Origin: an uncultured Gemmatimonadota bacterium
GTDB taxonomy: Bacteria > Gemmatimonadota > Gemmatimonadetes > Gemmatimonadales > GWC2-71-9
Direction of reading: 5' to 3'
DNA length: 8,539 nucleotides
NCBI GenBank assembly: GCA_913009915.1
Contig: CAJVYZ010000091.1
Location: 1 to 8,539, forward strand
Part shown: positions 1 to 5,010 of the stretch, in pieces
How the letters are laid out: each line of letters opens with the position of its first letter
How positions within the stretch are numbered: position 1 is the stretch's first letter
The notes under the pieces: model-generated
What the model was told of the DNA's origin: nothing
Seen by the model: only the letters and a program-made list of their open reading frames with translations
The model's database searches: none
Position numbers and translations under genes: made by a program

Positions 1-1
1 C

Positions 2-457
2 TCTCCCGCCTCGGGGGCCGCCGCGGCCATTGACGAAGTTCATGGTCCGATGGTGGCGTCGATGCGAGCCCTGCAACTCCAACTGGAGCAACTGAGTCGC
101 CACTCGGAACCGGATCCCGCCACCTTTCTGGACCTGGACCGCGAGTTCCACCGGGCCTACGTTGTGGCGGCCGGTCGGCCACGCCTTCTGGCAGCCCACG
201 AGACGCTCCGGCCCCAACTCGAGCGCTATGCCCGGCTCTACGCGCTCCACGTCGTGCCGGGAAGGGGTGGGCACCTCTCAGAGACTGTCCGTGAGCACGG
301 TGACATCATCACCGGCCTGGGCCGGAAAGCCCCGCGGGCCTCCGGTGATGCCGTCCGCCGCAACTGGCGCCACGGTGTGGCACGCTTGGTGGCGGTCATC
401 GACCAGGCCGGGGCTCGAGGAGACTGGCATGGCGGGGCTGTTCCTGACCGGGCGTGA
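2..457 (+). CDS. GntR-family transcriptional regulator, C-terminal FCD domain (5' truncated)
   Basis: This is the ligand-binding half of a GntR/FadR-type repressor; the frame is open from the first bases, so the N-terminal winged helix lies outside the window. About 151 residues remain. The FCD metal/ligand signature is visible: an Asp-x3-His pair in LDREFH, a second His in EHGDII and a third in NWRHGV, on an all-helical scaffold. FCD proteins usually sense small carboxylic acids or amino-acid-derived metabolites and repress the adjacent catabolic operon. Here the stop codon overlaps the Shine-Dalgarno sequence of the SDR gene, so regulator and enzymes are probably co-transcribed and self-regulated. 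The effector is unknown; given the downstream proline dehydrogenase, a proline-related acid is a guess. Family assignment is confident, target is not. Confidence 0.85.
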   Translation, partial: SPASGAAAAIDEVHGPMVASMRALQLQLEQLSRHSEPDPATFLDLDREFHRAYVVAAGRPRLLAAHETLRPQLERYARLYALHVVPGRGGHLSETVREHGDIITGLGRKAPRASGDAVRRNWRHGVARLVAVIDQAGARGDWHGGAVPDRA

Positions 458-462
458 GGAGG
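456..462 (+). promoter_or_regulatory. Strong Shine-Dalgarno for the SDR gene
   Basis: GAGGAGG lies 4 bases before the ATG at 467 and overlaps the regulator's TGA stop (455-457). The arrangement fixes the SDR start and suggests translational coupling with the regulator. It is the best ribosome binding site seen in the window. Confidence 0.8.
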
Positions 463-466
463 AACC

Positions 467-1258
467 ATGGATCTGGGGCTGACGGGAAAAGTGGTATTGG
501 TCGGGGGCGCCAGCCGTGGGCTGGGGTACGCGGTGGCGCAAGCGGTAGCGGCGGAAGGCGCCAAGGTATCCATCATGGCGCGGGACTCGGCTGCCGTTCG
601 TGCTGCCGCCAGCCAGCTGGCGGCAGCCACCGGCGCAGACGTGATCGGTCACAGCGTGGACGTGATCCGGCCGGACGAACTCGAACGATGGGTGAGAGAT
701 ACCGCCGAGCATTGGGGAGGGATCGATGCCTGCCTCAGCAATGCCGGTGGCCCGCCTCATGGCGAATTTCCCGAGTTCGATGATCAGGCCTGGCGCCGGG
801 CGTTCGACCTGATCGTGCTGAGCGCCGTGCGCCTGGCCCGGGCGGTCATTCCCCATTTCCAGCGCCGTGGTGGAGGGGCGCTGGCATTCGTGACATCGTC
901 CTCCACCAAGGAACCGATTCCCGGTCTCTCACTGTCTACCGTGACCCGGGCTTCGGTGGCGGCCCTGTCGAAGGACTTGTCGCGCCAGTATGCTGCCCAG
1001 GGTATTCGGGTGAATCACCTGGTCCCCGGGCGTATCGACACCAGCCGGGTACGCTCCCTCGATGCCGCCAATGCGGGGCGGGCGGGGATCACTGCGGAAG
1101 AACAACACGGGCGCTCGGTGGCGACGATTCCCTTGGGGCGTTACGGTGAACCGGCGGAATTCGGTCGTGCGGGAGCGTACTTGCTGTCTCCCGCGGCATC
1201 CTATATCACCGGAGCAACGCTGCAGGTCGACGGCGGCATGCTCCGCGGGATCCTCTAG
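467..1258 (+). CDS. Atypical SDR-family oxidoreductase (FabG-like, non-canonical active site)
   Basis: A 263-residue Rossmann-fold protein of normal SDR length. The nucleotide-binding glycine motif GGASRGLG is at residues 13-20 (Gly in place of the usual Thr), the SNAGG motif at 91-95, and the C-terminal VDGG motif near 254-257. The catalytic Ser is in the TSSS run (143-146). Thirteen residues after S144, where the catalytic Tyr should be, there is S157, and the Lys four further on is R161, so Tyr-x3-Lys is replaced by Ser-x3-Arg. From memory, a FabG-like SDR subgroup with a similar (K)EPIP...LS...R pattern carries the same substitution and is described as an imperfect match to the SDR tetrad. 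Substrate is unknown. It sits 8 bases before proline dehydrogenase and behind a GntR regulator, so a role in the same catabolic pathway is inferred. It should not be annotated as 3-oxoacyl-ACP reductase without proof. Confidence 0.88.
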   Translation: MDLGLTGKVVLVGGASRGLGYAVAQAVAAEGAKVSIMARDSAAVRAAASQLAAATGADVIGHSVDVIRPDELERWVRDTAEHWGGIDACLSNAGGPPHGEFPEFDDQAWRRAFDLIVLSAVRLARAVIPHFQRRGGGALAFVTSSSTKEPIPGLSLSTVTRASVAALSKDLSRQYAAQGIRVNHLVPGRIDTSRVRSLDAANAGRAGITAEEQHGRSVATIPLGRYGEPAEFGRAGAYLLSPAASYITGATLQVDGGMLRGIL

Positions 1259-1266
1259 AGCGTCCT

Positions 1267-2199
1267 ATGTCACTGATGCGTCAGACCCTCCTGTGGTGTT
1301 CGGAAAACCGATGGATGCGGACGCACGTTCCGAGGCTCTGGTTCGTACGCCGGGCGGTGAAGCGATTCATGCCCGGCGAATCGGTCGACGACGCCCTGGG
1401 CGAGGCAGAGGTGCTGAACGGCGCGGGCATCGGGGCCATCCTCACGCAACTGGGTGAGAACCTCGCCGATACGGCCGACGCCGTCGCGGTGGTGGCGCAC
1501 TATCAGGGTGTCATCGACACGATCGCGTCGCGCGCTCTCGATGCGGTGGTGTCGGTCAAGCCCACGCAGCTGGGACTCGACCACGACGTCGAGACCGCGT
1601 ACCGCAACCTGGCGGCGATCGTCGAGGTGGCCCAAGCGCGGCGCAATGTCGTGTGTGTGGACATGGAACAGAGCAGCTACGTCGATGCCACCCTGGACGT
1701 CGTCCACCGGATTCGGGATTCGTACCACAACATAGGTGTGTGCCTGCAGGCTTACCTTCGCCGGACCGCCGACGACATGGGACCACTGCTCGAGCGGGGA
1801 ATCGGTGTCCGCTTGGTGAAGGGAGCCTATGCCGAGCCCGCCGACGTGGCATTCCCCACCAAACGAGACGTGGACGCCAACTACTTTGCCTTGGCGGAGC
1901 GATTGTTGGAATCGCCCGCGTCTGCGGGCCACCTCCGTCCGGCCTTCGCTACCCACGACCCCGTCATGGTACAGCGCATCCGTGACACCGCCGGCGCCCG
2001 AGGCGTTGGGCTCGAGCGGTACCAGTTCCAGATGCTGTACGGAATCCAGCGCGAGCTGCAGACTACGCTGGTGAGGGAGGGCTGCGGCGTAATGGTGCTC
2101 CTCAGCTACGGGGAGGCGTGGTATCCATGGTACCTCCGGCGTCTGGCCGAACGGCCGGCCAACGTATGGTTCGTCGCCAAGAGTATGGTGAAGGGCTAG
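1267..2199 (+). CDS. Proline dehydrogenase (monofunctional, FAD-dependent)
   Basis: It oxidises L-proline to 1-pyrroline-5-carboxylate, passing electrons through FAD to the respiratory chain; this is the first step of proline breakdown. The protein has 310 residues, the size of single-domain bacterial PRODH rather than PutA. Family motifs along the TIM barrel: SVKPTQLG (96-103), RLVKGAYAE (182-190), ATH (228-230), FQMLYG (254-259) and the C-terminal substrate-binding stretch YGEAWYPWYLRRLAERPAN (281-299), with the paired Arg 291/292 and Glu 295 that bind proline carboxylate in the family. The start ATG at 1267 lies 8 bases after the SDR stop with only a weak AGAG upstream; an ATG at 1276 is an alternative. 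No P5C dehydrogenase gene is in the window, so the second step must be encoded elsewhere. Membership is very secure; the exact start is less so. Confidence 0.93.
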   Translation: MSLMRQTLLWCSENRWMRTHVPRLWFVRRAVKRFMPGESVDDALGEAEVLNGAGIGAILTQLGENLADTADAVAVVAHYQGVIDTIASRALDAVVSVKPTQLGLDHDVETAYRNLAAIVEVAQARRNVVCVDMEQSSYVDATLDVVHRIRDSYHNIGVCLQAYLRRTADDMGPLLERGIGVRLVKGAYAEPADVAFPTKRDVDANYFALAERLLESPASAGHLRPAFATHDPVMVQRIRDTAGARGVGLERYQFQMLYGIQRELQTTLVREGCGVMVLLSYGEAWYPWYLRRLAERPANVWFVAKSMVKG

Positions 2200-2218
2200 C
2201 ACCCTTGGTCATCAGCTC

Positions 2219-3193
2219 ATGAAACTGTTGTGCCTGTCCGCTGACGATCTCCACAGCGCACTTCCCATGGACGTGGCGGTGCGGGTGGTAAAGCAGGCGT
2301 TTGCCGCTTTCTCGTCCGGCCGGGCCGAGGCACCACCCAGGACGACGTTGTCGATCCCCGAGAGAAGCGCCACCACTCTGGTGATGCCCTGTTACCTCCC
2401 GGATTACGGCCTGGGCACCAAGGTGGTCTCGGTCTTCCCGCAGAACCGCGGCGGTCTCACGCCTGTGGTCCAAGGCCTGGTGGTGCTGCTCGATCCGGAG
2501 ACGGGCGAACCGATGGCCCTGGTCGACGGCACGGCCCTTACGGCATGGCGTACCGGCGCCGCTTCAGGTGCGGCCACCGATCTCCTGAGCCTGGAGCATG
2601 CCACTGAAGCAGCCGTCATCGGAGCCGGGGCTGAGGCGCGAACCCAGGTGATCGCGCTGGATTCGGTTCGGTCTCTGGACACCAGCTGGAGCTATGCCCG
2701 GACGGCCGACCGGGTACGCGCGCTGAGCGAGAACCTGCAGCCCCACGTATCGGCTACCCTCGTCGCCGCCGAGTCGGCCGTCGAAGCGGTGCGCGACGTC
2801 GCCATCGTGTGTACCGCCACATCGTCCACCACCCCGGTGCTGGACGGGAGTTTGCTGGCCGCCGGGACGCACGTCAACGCCATCGGCAGTTTCACCACCG
2901 AGATGTGCGAGATCGATGCTCGCACCATCGAACGGGCGCACGTGTTCGTCGACTCGGTGGCCGCGGCCGTGACCGAGGCGGGCGACCTGCTTGCCGCGGA
3001 GAGTGTCGGCGTGACCCAGCGGCACGATTGGACAGAGCTGGGCCGGGTAGTGACTGGAACCGCTCCCGGACGGGAGGGCGACGAGATCACCCTGTTCAAA
3101 TCGGTCGGCCTGGCGGTCCAGGACATTGCCGTCGCCGGAGAAGCGGTGGCCCGGGCGCGCGCAGCGGGGTTGGGGATGGAAGTGCAGGCGTGA
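2219..3193 (+). CDS. Ornithine cyclodeaminase/mu-crystallin family protein, probably a ketimine (pyrroline-2-carboxylate) reductase
   Basis: A 324-residue protein of typical family length. Seen in the sequence: R41, the GLGTKVVSVFPQN block with K68, the dimer/substrate segment DGTALTAWRTGAASG (103-117) with R111, the Rossmann motif GAGAEA (135-140), NAIGSF (220-225) and a DEITLFKSVG block near the C-terminus. Known family members convert ornithine to proline or use NAD(P)H to reduce cyclic imines such as 1-pyrroline-2-carboxylate to L-proline. As I recall, true ornithine cyclodeaminases carry a catalytic Asp in an AVGGD motif; simple alignment puts F225 there, which argues for the reductase type. 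It follows proline dehydrogenase by 19 bases with no clear Shine-Dalgarno, and would feed it proline. Alanine dehydrogenase-like or other imine substrates remain possible. Family is secure, reaction is inferred. Confidence 0.88.
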   Translation: MKLLCLSADDLHSALPMDVAVRVVKQAFAAFSSGRAEAPPRTTLSIPERSATTLVMPCYLPDYGLGTKVVSVFPQNRGGLTPVVQGLVVLLDPETGEPMALVDGTALTAWRTGAASGAATDLLSLEHATEAAVIGAGAEARTQVIALDSVRSLDTSWSYARTADRVRALSENLQPHVSATLVAAESAVEAVRDVAIVCTATSSTTPVLDGSLLAAGTHVNAIGSFTTEMCEIDARTIERAHVFVDSVAAAVTEAGDLLAAESVGVTQRHDWTELGRVVTGTAPGREGDEITLFKSVGLAVQDIAVAGEAVARARAAGLGMEVQA

Positions 3194-3375
3194 TCTGAAG
3201 AGTGCCCAGGTCGCAGTGCGCTGGGGTGCTGTGATGGGTGACTGGGTTCGGTGTGACCAGATGGGCTTCTGTTGCGCTGATCGGTAGCCGGCGCCAACCT
3301 TTGGGTGGTCGTGGCCTGTGAGGCCCGAAACACGATGGTGGCAGGGTCGATAGCGGCGAGACCCGCACCGTTCCC

Positions 3376-3380
3376 AGGAG
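3376..3380 (+). promoter_or_regulatory. Shine-Dalgarno that sets the start of the small secreted protein
   Basis: AGGAG lies 5 bases before the ATG at 3386. It favours this ATG over an in-frame GTG at 3305, which would add 27 residues ahead of an otherwise standard signal peptide. Confidence 0.75.
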
Positions 3381-3385
3381 ACACA

Positions 3386-3739
3386 ATGCGCAAGGTGATT
3401 ATTGCGAGTGCCGTTCTGCTGCTGGCGTCGTCCGCGGTTGAGGCCCAGGCCGCCACCTCGGTGGCCTACCGGCCCAACCCGGTGGCCGCCAGACTCCAGG
3501 TGGACGCGGCCCGTTTCCAGGCTGCCCAGGATACCGTGGACAAGACCGTGGACCCGTACGCCGTGGACGATTCGGTGGTGTATGGCGCGGCGATCGGCGG
3601 CATCATCGGTGGGCTGGCCGTGGCGATACACACCGTAGCAAGTGATAGCCAGGACAAGCCCCTCAACTGGGCCATTGCCGTGGCCGCACCGGTGGTGGGC
3701 GGGCTGATCGGTGCGGGGGTGGGATGGTTGATACGGTGA
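3386..3739 (+). CDS. Small secreted glycine-zipper protein of unknown function
   Basis: A 117-residue protein not recognised as any named family. The N-terminus is a clear Sec signal peptide: MRK, then a hydrophobic core (about residues 4-16), then VEAQA ending in an Ala-x-Ala cleavage site near residue 22; there is no lipobox Cys. The mature part starts with a polar stretch rich in Ala, Val, Asp and Gln, then has two hydrophobic Gly-rich segments, YGAAIGGIIGGLAVAI and AAPVVGGLIGAGVGWLI, separated by a short polar loop. This two-segment glycine-zipper hairpin resembles small envelope proteins that insert in the outer or inner membrane. The start follows a good AGGAG. A 192-base gap separates it from the upstream operon, so it is probably transcribed alone; I see no convincing promoter or terminator in that gap. 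The reading frame and export are well supported, function is not. Confidence 0.75.
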   Translation: MRKVIIASAVLLLASSAVEAQAATSVAYRPNPVAARLQVDAARFQAAQDTVDKTVDPYAVDDSVVYGAAIGGIIGGLAVAIHTVASDSQDKPLNWAIAVAAPVVGGLIGAGVGWLIR

Positions 3740-3740
3740 A

Positions 3741-3768
3741 TCAGCGGTCAGCTCTCAGCCGTCAGCCG
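3741..3768 (+). repeat. Four tandem degenerate 7-bp repeats
   Basis: Four head-to-tail heptamers beginning TCAG (TCAGCGG, TCAGCTC, then TCAGCCG twice) start one base after the stop of the small secreted protein and end 9 bases before the tRNA-Asn 3' end. Together with the larger array on the other side of the tRNA this is a local heptameric repeat region. Function unknown. Confidence 0.75.
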
Positions 3769-3777
3769 AACTTCTGA

Positions 3778-3850
3778 CTGGGGCGGCAGGATTCGAACCT
3801 GCAACCTTCCGGTTAACAGCCGGACGCTCTGCCAGTTGAGCTACACCCCA
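3778..3850 (-). tRNA. tRNA-Asn (anticodon GTT)
   Basis: Read on the minus strand, the 73-base gene folds as a complete cloverleaf. The 7-bp acceptor stem pairs TGGGGTG with CGCCCCA (one G-T pair) and has a G discriminator at 3778. The D arm is GCTC/GAGC, the anticodon stem TCCGG/CCGGA with loop CTGTTAA, and the T arm GCAGG-TTCGAAT-CCTGC. The anticodon GTT corresponds to plus-strand 3815-3817 and reads AAC/AAU, so it is tRNA-Asn. The 3' CCA is not encoded; the next bases are TCA, so CCA must be added by tRNA nucleotidyltransferase. It lies 102 bases downstream of fpg on the same strand and could share its transcript or have its own promoter. It is bracketed by 7-bp repeat blocks. Confidence 0.97.
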
Positions 3851-3866
3851 TCAGTCGTTCTGAATA

Positions 3867-3943
3867 GCAATTGGCAAGTAGCGATTGGAAATTGACCGTT
3901 GGCTGCGCTAGCGGCACCGTCCACCGTCCACTGTCCAATTCCC
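3867..3943 (+). repeat. Degenerate heptameric repeat array between tRNA-Asn and fpg
   Basis: Eleven consecutive 7-base units in one unbroken register. The first part has units of the type GCAATTG, GCGATTG, GAAATTG; the last part has ACCGTCC twice, then ACTGTCC and AATTCCC. Two units in the middle (3902-3915) match poorly. The repeat type changes along the array but the 7-bp phase is kept. The block is richer in A+T than its surroundings and carries no convincing reading frame. It fills almost the whole spacer between the tRNA and the stop codon of fpg. It is not CRISPR-like, as there are no spacers and the units are too short. Confidence 0.7.
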
Positions 3944-3952
3944 ACTTTACGC

Positions 3953-4837
3953 TCACTCCAAATCTTCCAGCCGCTTGGGCCAATCGCCCTTGAGAAGGCG
4001 CGACAGCGCACGATCGGCCAGCAGCTTGCCGCCGGTTTGGCAGCGGGCGCAGTAGTTGGTTTCCCGACTGGCGTAGCGGATTCGCTGGACCGGAGCCTGG
4101 CAAACGGGGCAGGGCTCACCATAGCGGCCGTGGACAGCCATGCCGGGCCGGAAGGCGGTGACCTTGTCGGGAAACCCGTCCCCTACCTCCTGCCGGAGCC
4201 GTTCGATCCATTCCTTCAGCGAGTCCCGGGCCGCGTGCCACAGACGTTCGAGTTCTTCGGGTGAGAGCGATTGGGTGCGCTTGACGGGTGAAAAACGGGC
4301 CCGATGGAGAATCTCGTCGGAGTAGGCGTTGCCGATCCCATCGAGGATCCTGGGGTCGGTCAGGGCTCGCTTGAGGGTTCGGTTTTCCAGCTGGAGCCGG
4401 CTGGTGAACGTGGCCAAGTCGGTCTCGAAGACATCGAGTCCGCCACGATCGAACTGCCCCAACGCCTCGGCTCCTTGCACCAGGTGAAGCGACGCCCGTT
4501 TCCTGGAGCCGGCCTCGGTGAGCACCAGCGTCCCGTGGTCGAAATCGAACGCGGCCAGCCCCACCTTCCCCGGGATGCTGGTGCCGGCGTCCCGCCACCG
4601 CAGCCGGCCGGCGATCATCAGGTGGATCACCAGAAAGCGATTGTCTTCCAGTTCGATGACGATGCGTTTTCCCCGCCGGCTGACGCCCGACACCATGGTT
4701 CCGTTGACGGCGGAAAGCGGCGGATCCACCGACCGCAGGAGAAACGGACTGGCCAAACGAATCTCGACCAGCCGGTGGCCGCCGATGTGACGCTCGAGGG
4801 CGTCGAGGTAGACGGTGATGTCGGGGAGTTCAGGCAA
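3953..4837 (-). CDS. Formamidopyrimidine-DNA glycosylase family (Fpg/MutM/Nei) base-excision repair enzyme
   Basis: A bifunctional glycosylase/AP lyase family member that removes damaged bases from DNA. The start codon is TTG at 4837, forced because the invariant PELPD must begin at residue 2: Pro2 is the Schiff-base nucleophile and Glu3 the catalytic acid. Other features: Lys57 in SRRGKR, the helix-two-turn-helix with [12 protein letters not shown] (N170), and a C-terminal zinc finger with Cys 243, 246, 263 and 266, including R258 before the third Cys. Two points are unusual. The residues that fill the gap left by the flipped base in MutM (Met, Arg, Phe) align to I75, R112 and R114. About 27 residues ([19 protein letters not shown]...) follow the zinc finger, where classical Fpg ends. 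Substrate choice may therefore differ from 8-oxoguanine. It diverges from the antiporter gene. No good Shine-Dalgarno is seen. Confidence 0.92.
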   Translation of the reverse strand: MPELPDITVYLDALERHIGGHRLVEIRLASPFLLRSVDPPLSAVNGTMVSGVSRRGKRIVIELEDNRFLVIHLMIAGRLRWRDAGTSIPGKVGLAAFDFDHGTLVLTEAGSRKRASLHLVQGAEALGQFDRGGLDVFETDLATFTSRLQLENRTLKRALTDPRILDGIGNAYSDEILHRARFSPVKRTQSLSPEELERLWHAARDSLKEWIERLRQEVGDGFPDKVTAFRPGMAVHGRYGEPCPVCQAPVQRIRYASRETNYCARCQTGGKLLADRALSRLLKGDWPKRLEDLE

Positions 4838-4994
4838 CTTAGTGCGCAGGTTGGTTCGTTGACTTTCGAGCTAGGGGGCATGCCTGCATGGTAGACGATG
4901 AATCCCTCTAAGAATGTTATCTACGGGGCAGGCCAATAACCCTGCGCTGCGACCTGCGCACTCGACAAACTAGCTCCCACCCCCCAGCCCATCA

Positions 4995-5000
4995 TATACT
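4995..5000 (+). promoter_or_regulatory. Possible -10 element for the antiporter gene
   Basis: TATACT (5 of 6 to TATAAT) stands in the otherwise GC-rich 173-base space between divergent fpg and the antiporter. Transcription would start only about 3-4 bases before the ATG at 5011, giving a nearly leaderless mRNA. A -35-like TCGACA at 4962-4967 is too far away (27-base spacing) to be its partner. The AAGG at 5001-5004 could instead act as a weak ribosome binding site on a longer transcript. Nothing else clear is seen in this intergenic space. Tentative. Confidence 0.3.
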
Positions 5001-5010
5001 AAGGCACTCC

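Noticed and set aside
1220..1259. Cluster of PstI, SalI, SphI, BamHI and XbaI sites resembling a cloning-vector polylinker
   Set aside because: The order and spacing differ from pUC polylinkers, and the bases encode the normal SDR C-terminus (TLQVDGGMLRGIL and stop). Coincidence in GC-rich coding DNA.
1270..2202. Long antisense reading frame (310 codons) opposite proline dehydrogenase
   Set aside because: It mirrors a securely identified gene in high-GC DNA; its translation is His/Arg/Gly-rich with no recognisable domain.
3313..3325. Small hairpin GGCCT-GTG-AGGCC as a terminator for the proline-related operon
   Set aside because: The stem is only 5 bp and no T-run follows; not enough for an intrinsic terminator.
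2564..3631. 355-codon minus-strand reading frame across the OCD-family gene and the small secreted protein
   Set aside because: It runs opposite two supported genes and across their intergenic gap, and its translation is low-complexity His/Arg/Gly-rich.
3741..3943. Integration (att) site or CRISPR array at the tRNA gene
   Set aside because: There is no integrase and no duplicated tRNA 3' end. The repeats are 7 bp, tandem and without spacers.
4859..4864. TTGACT as a -35 box upstream of the antiporter
   Set aside because: No acceptable -10 hexamer lies 16-18 bases downstream, and it is about 150 bases from the start codon.
4304..4894. 196-codon plus-strand reading frame opposite fpg
   Set aside because: It is the antisense of a gene with all catalytic and zinc residues intact; no domain seen.
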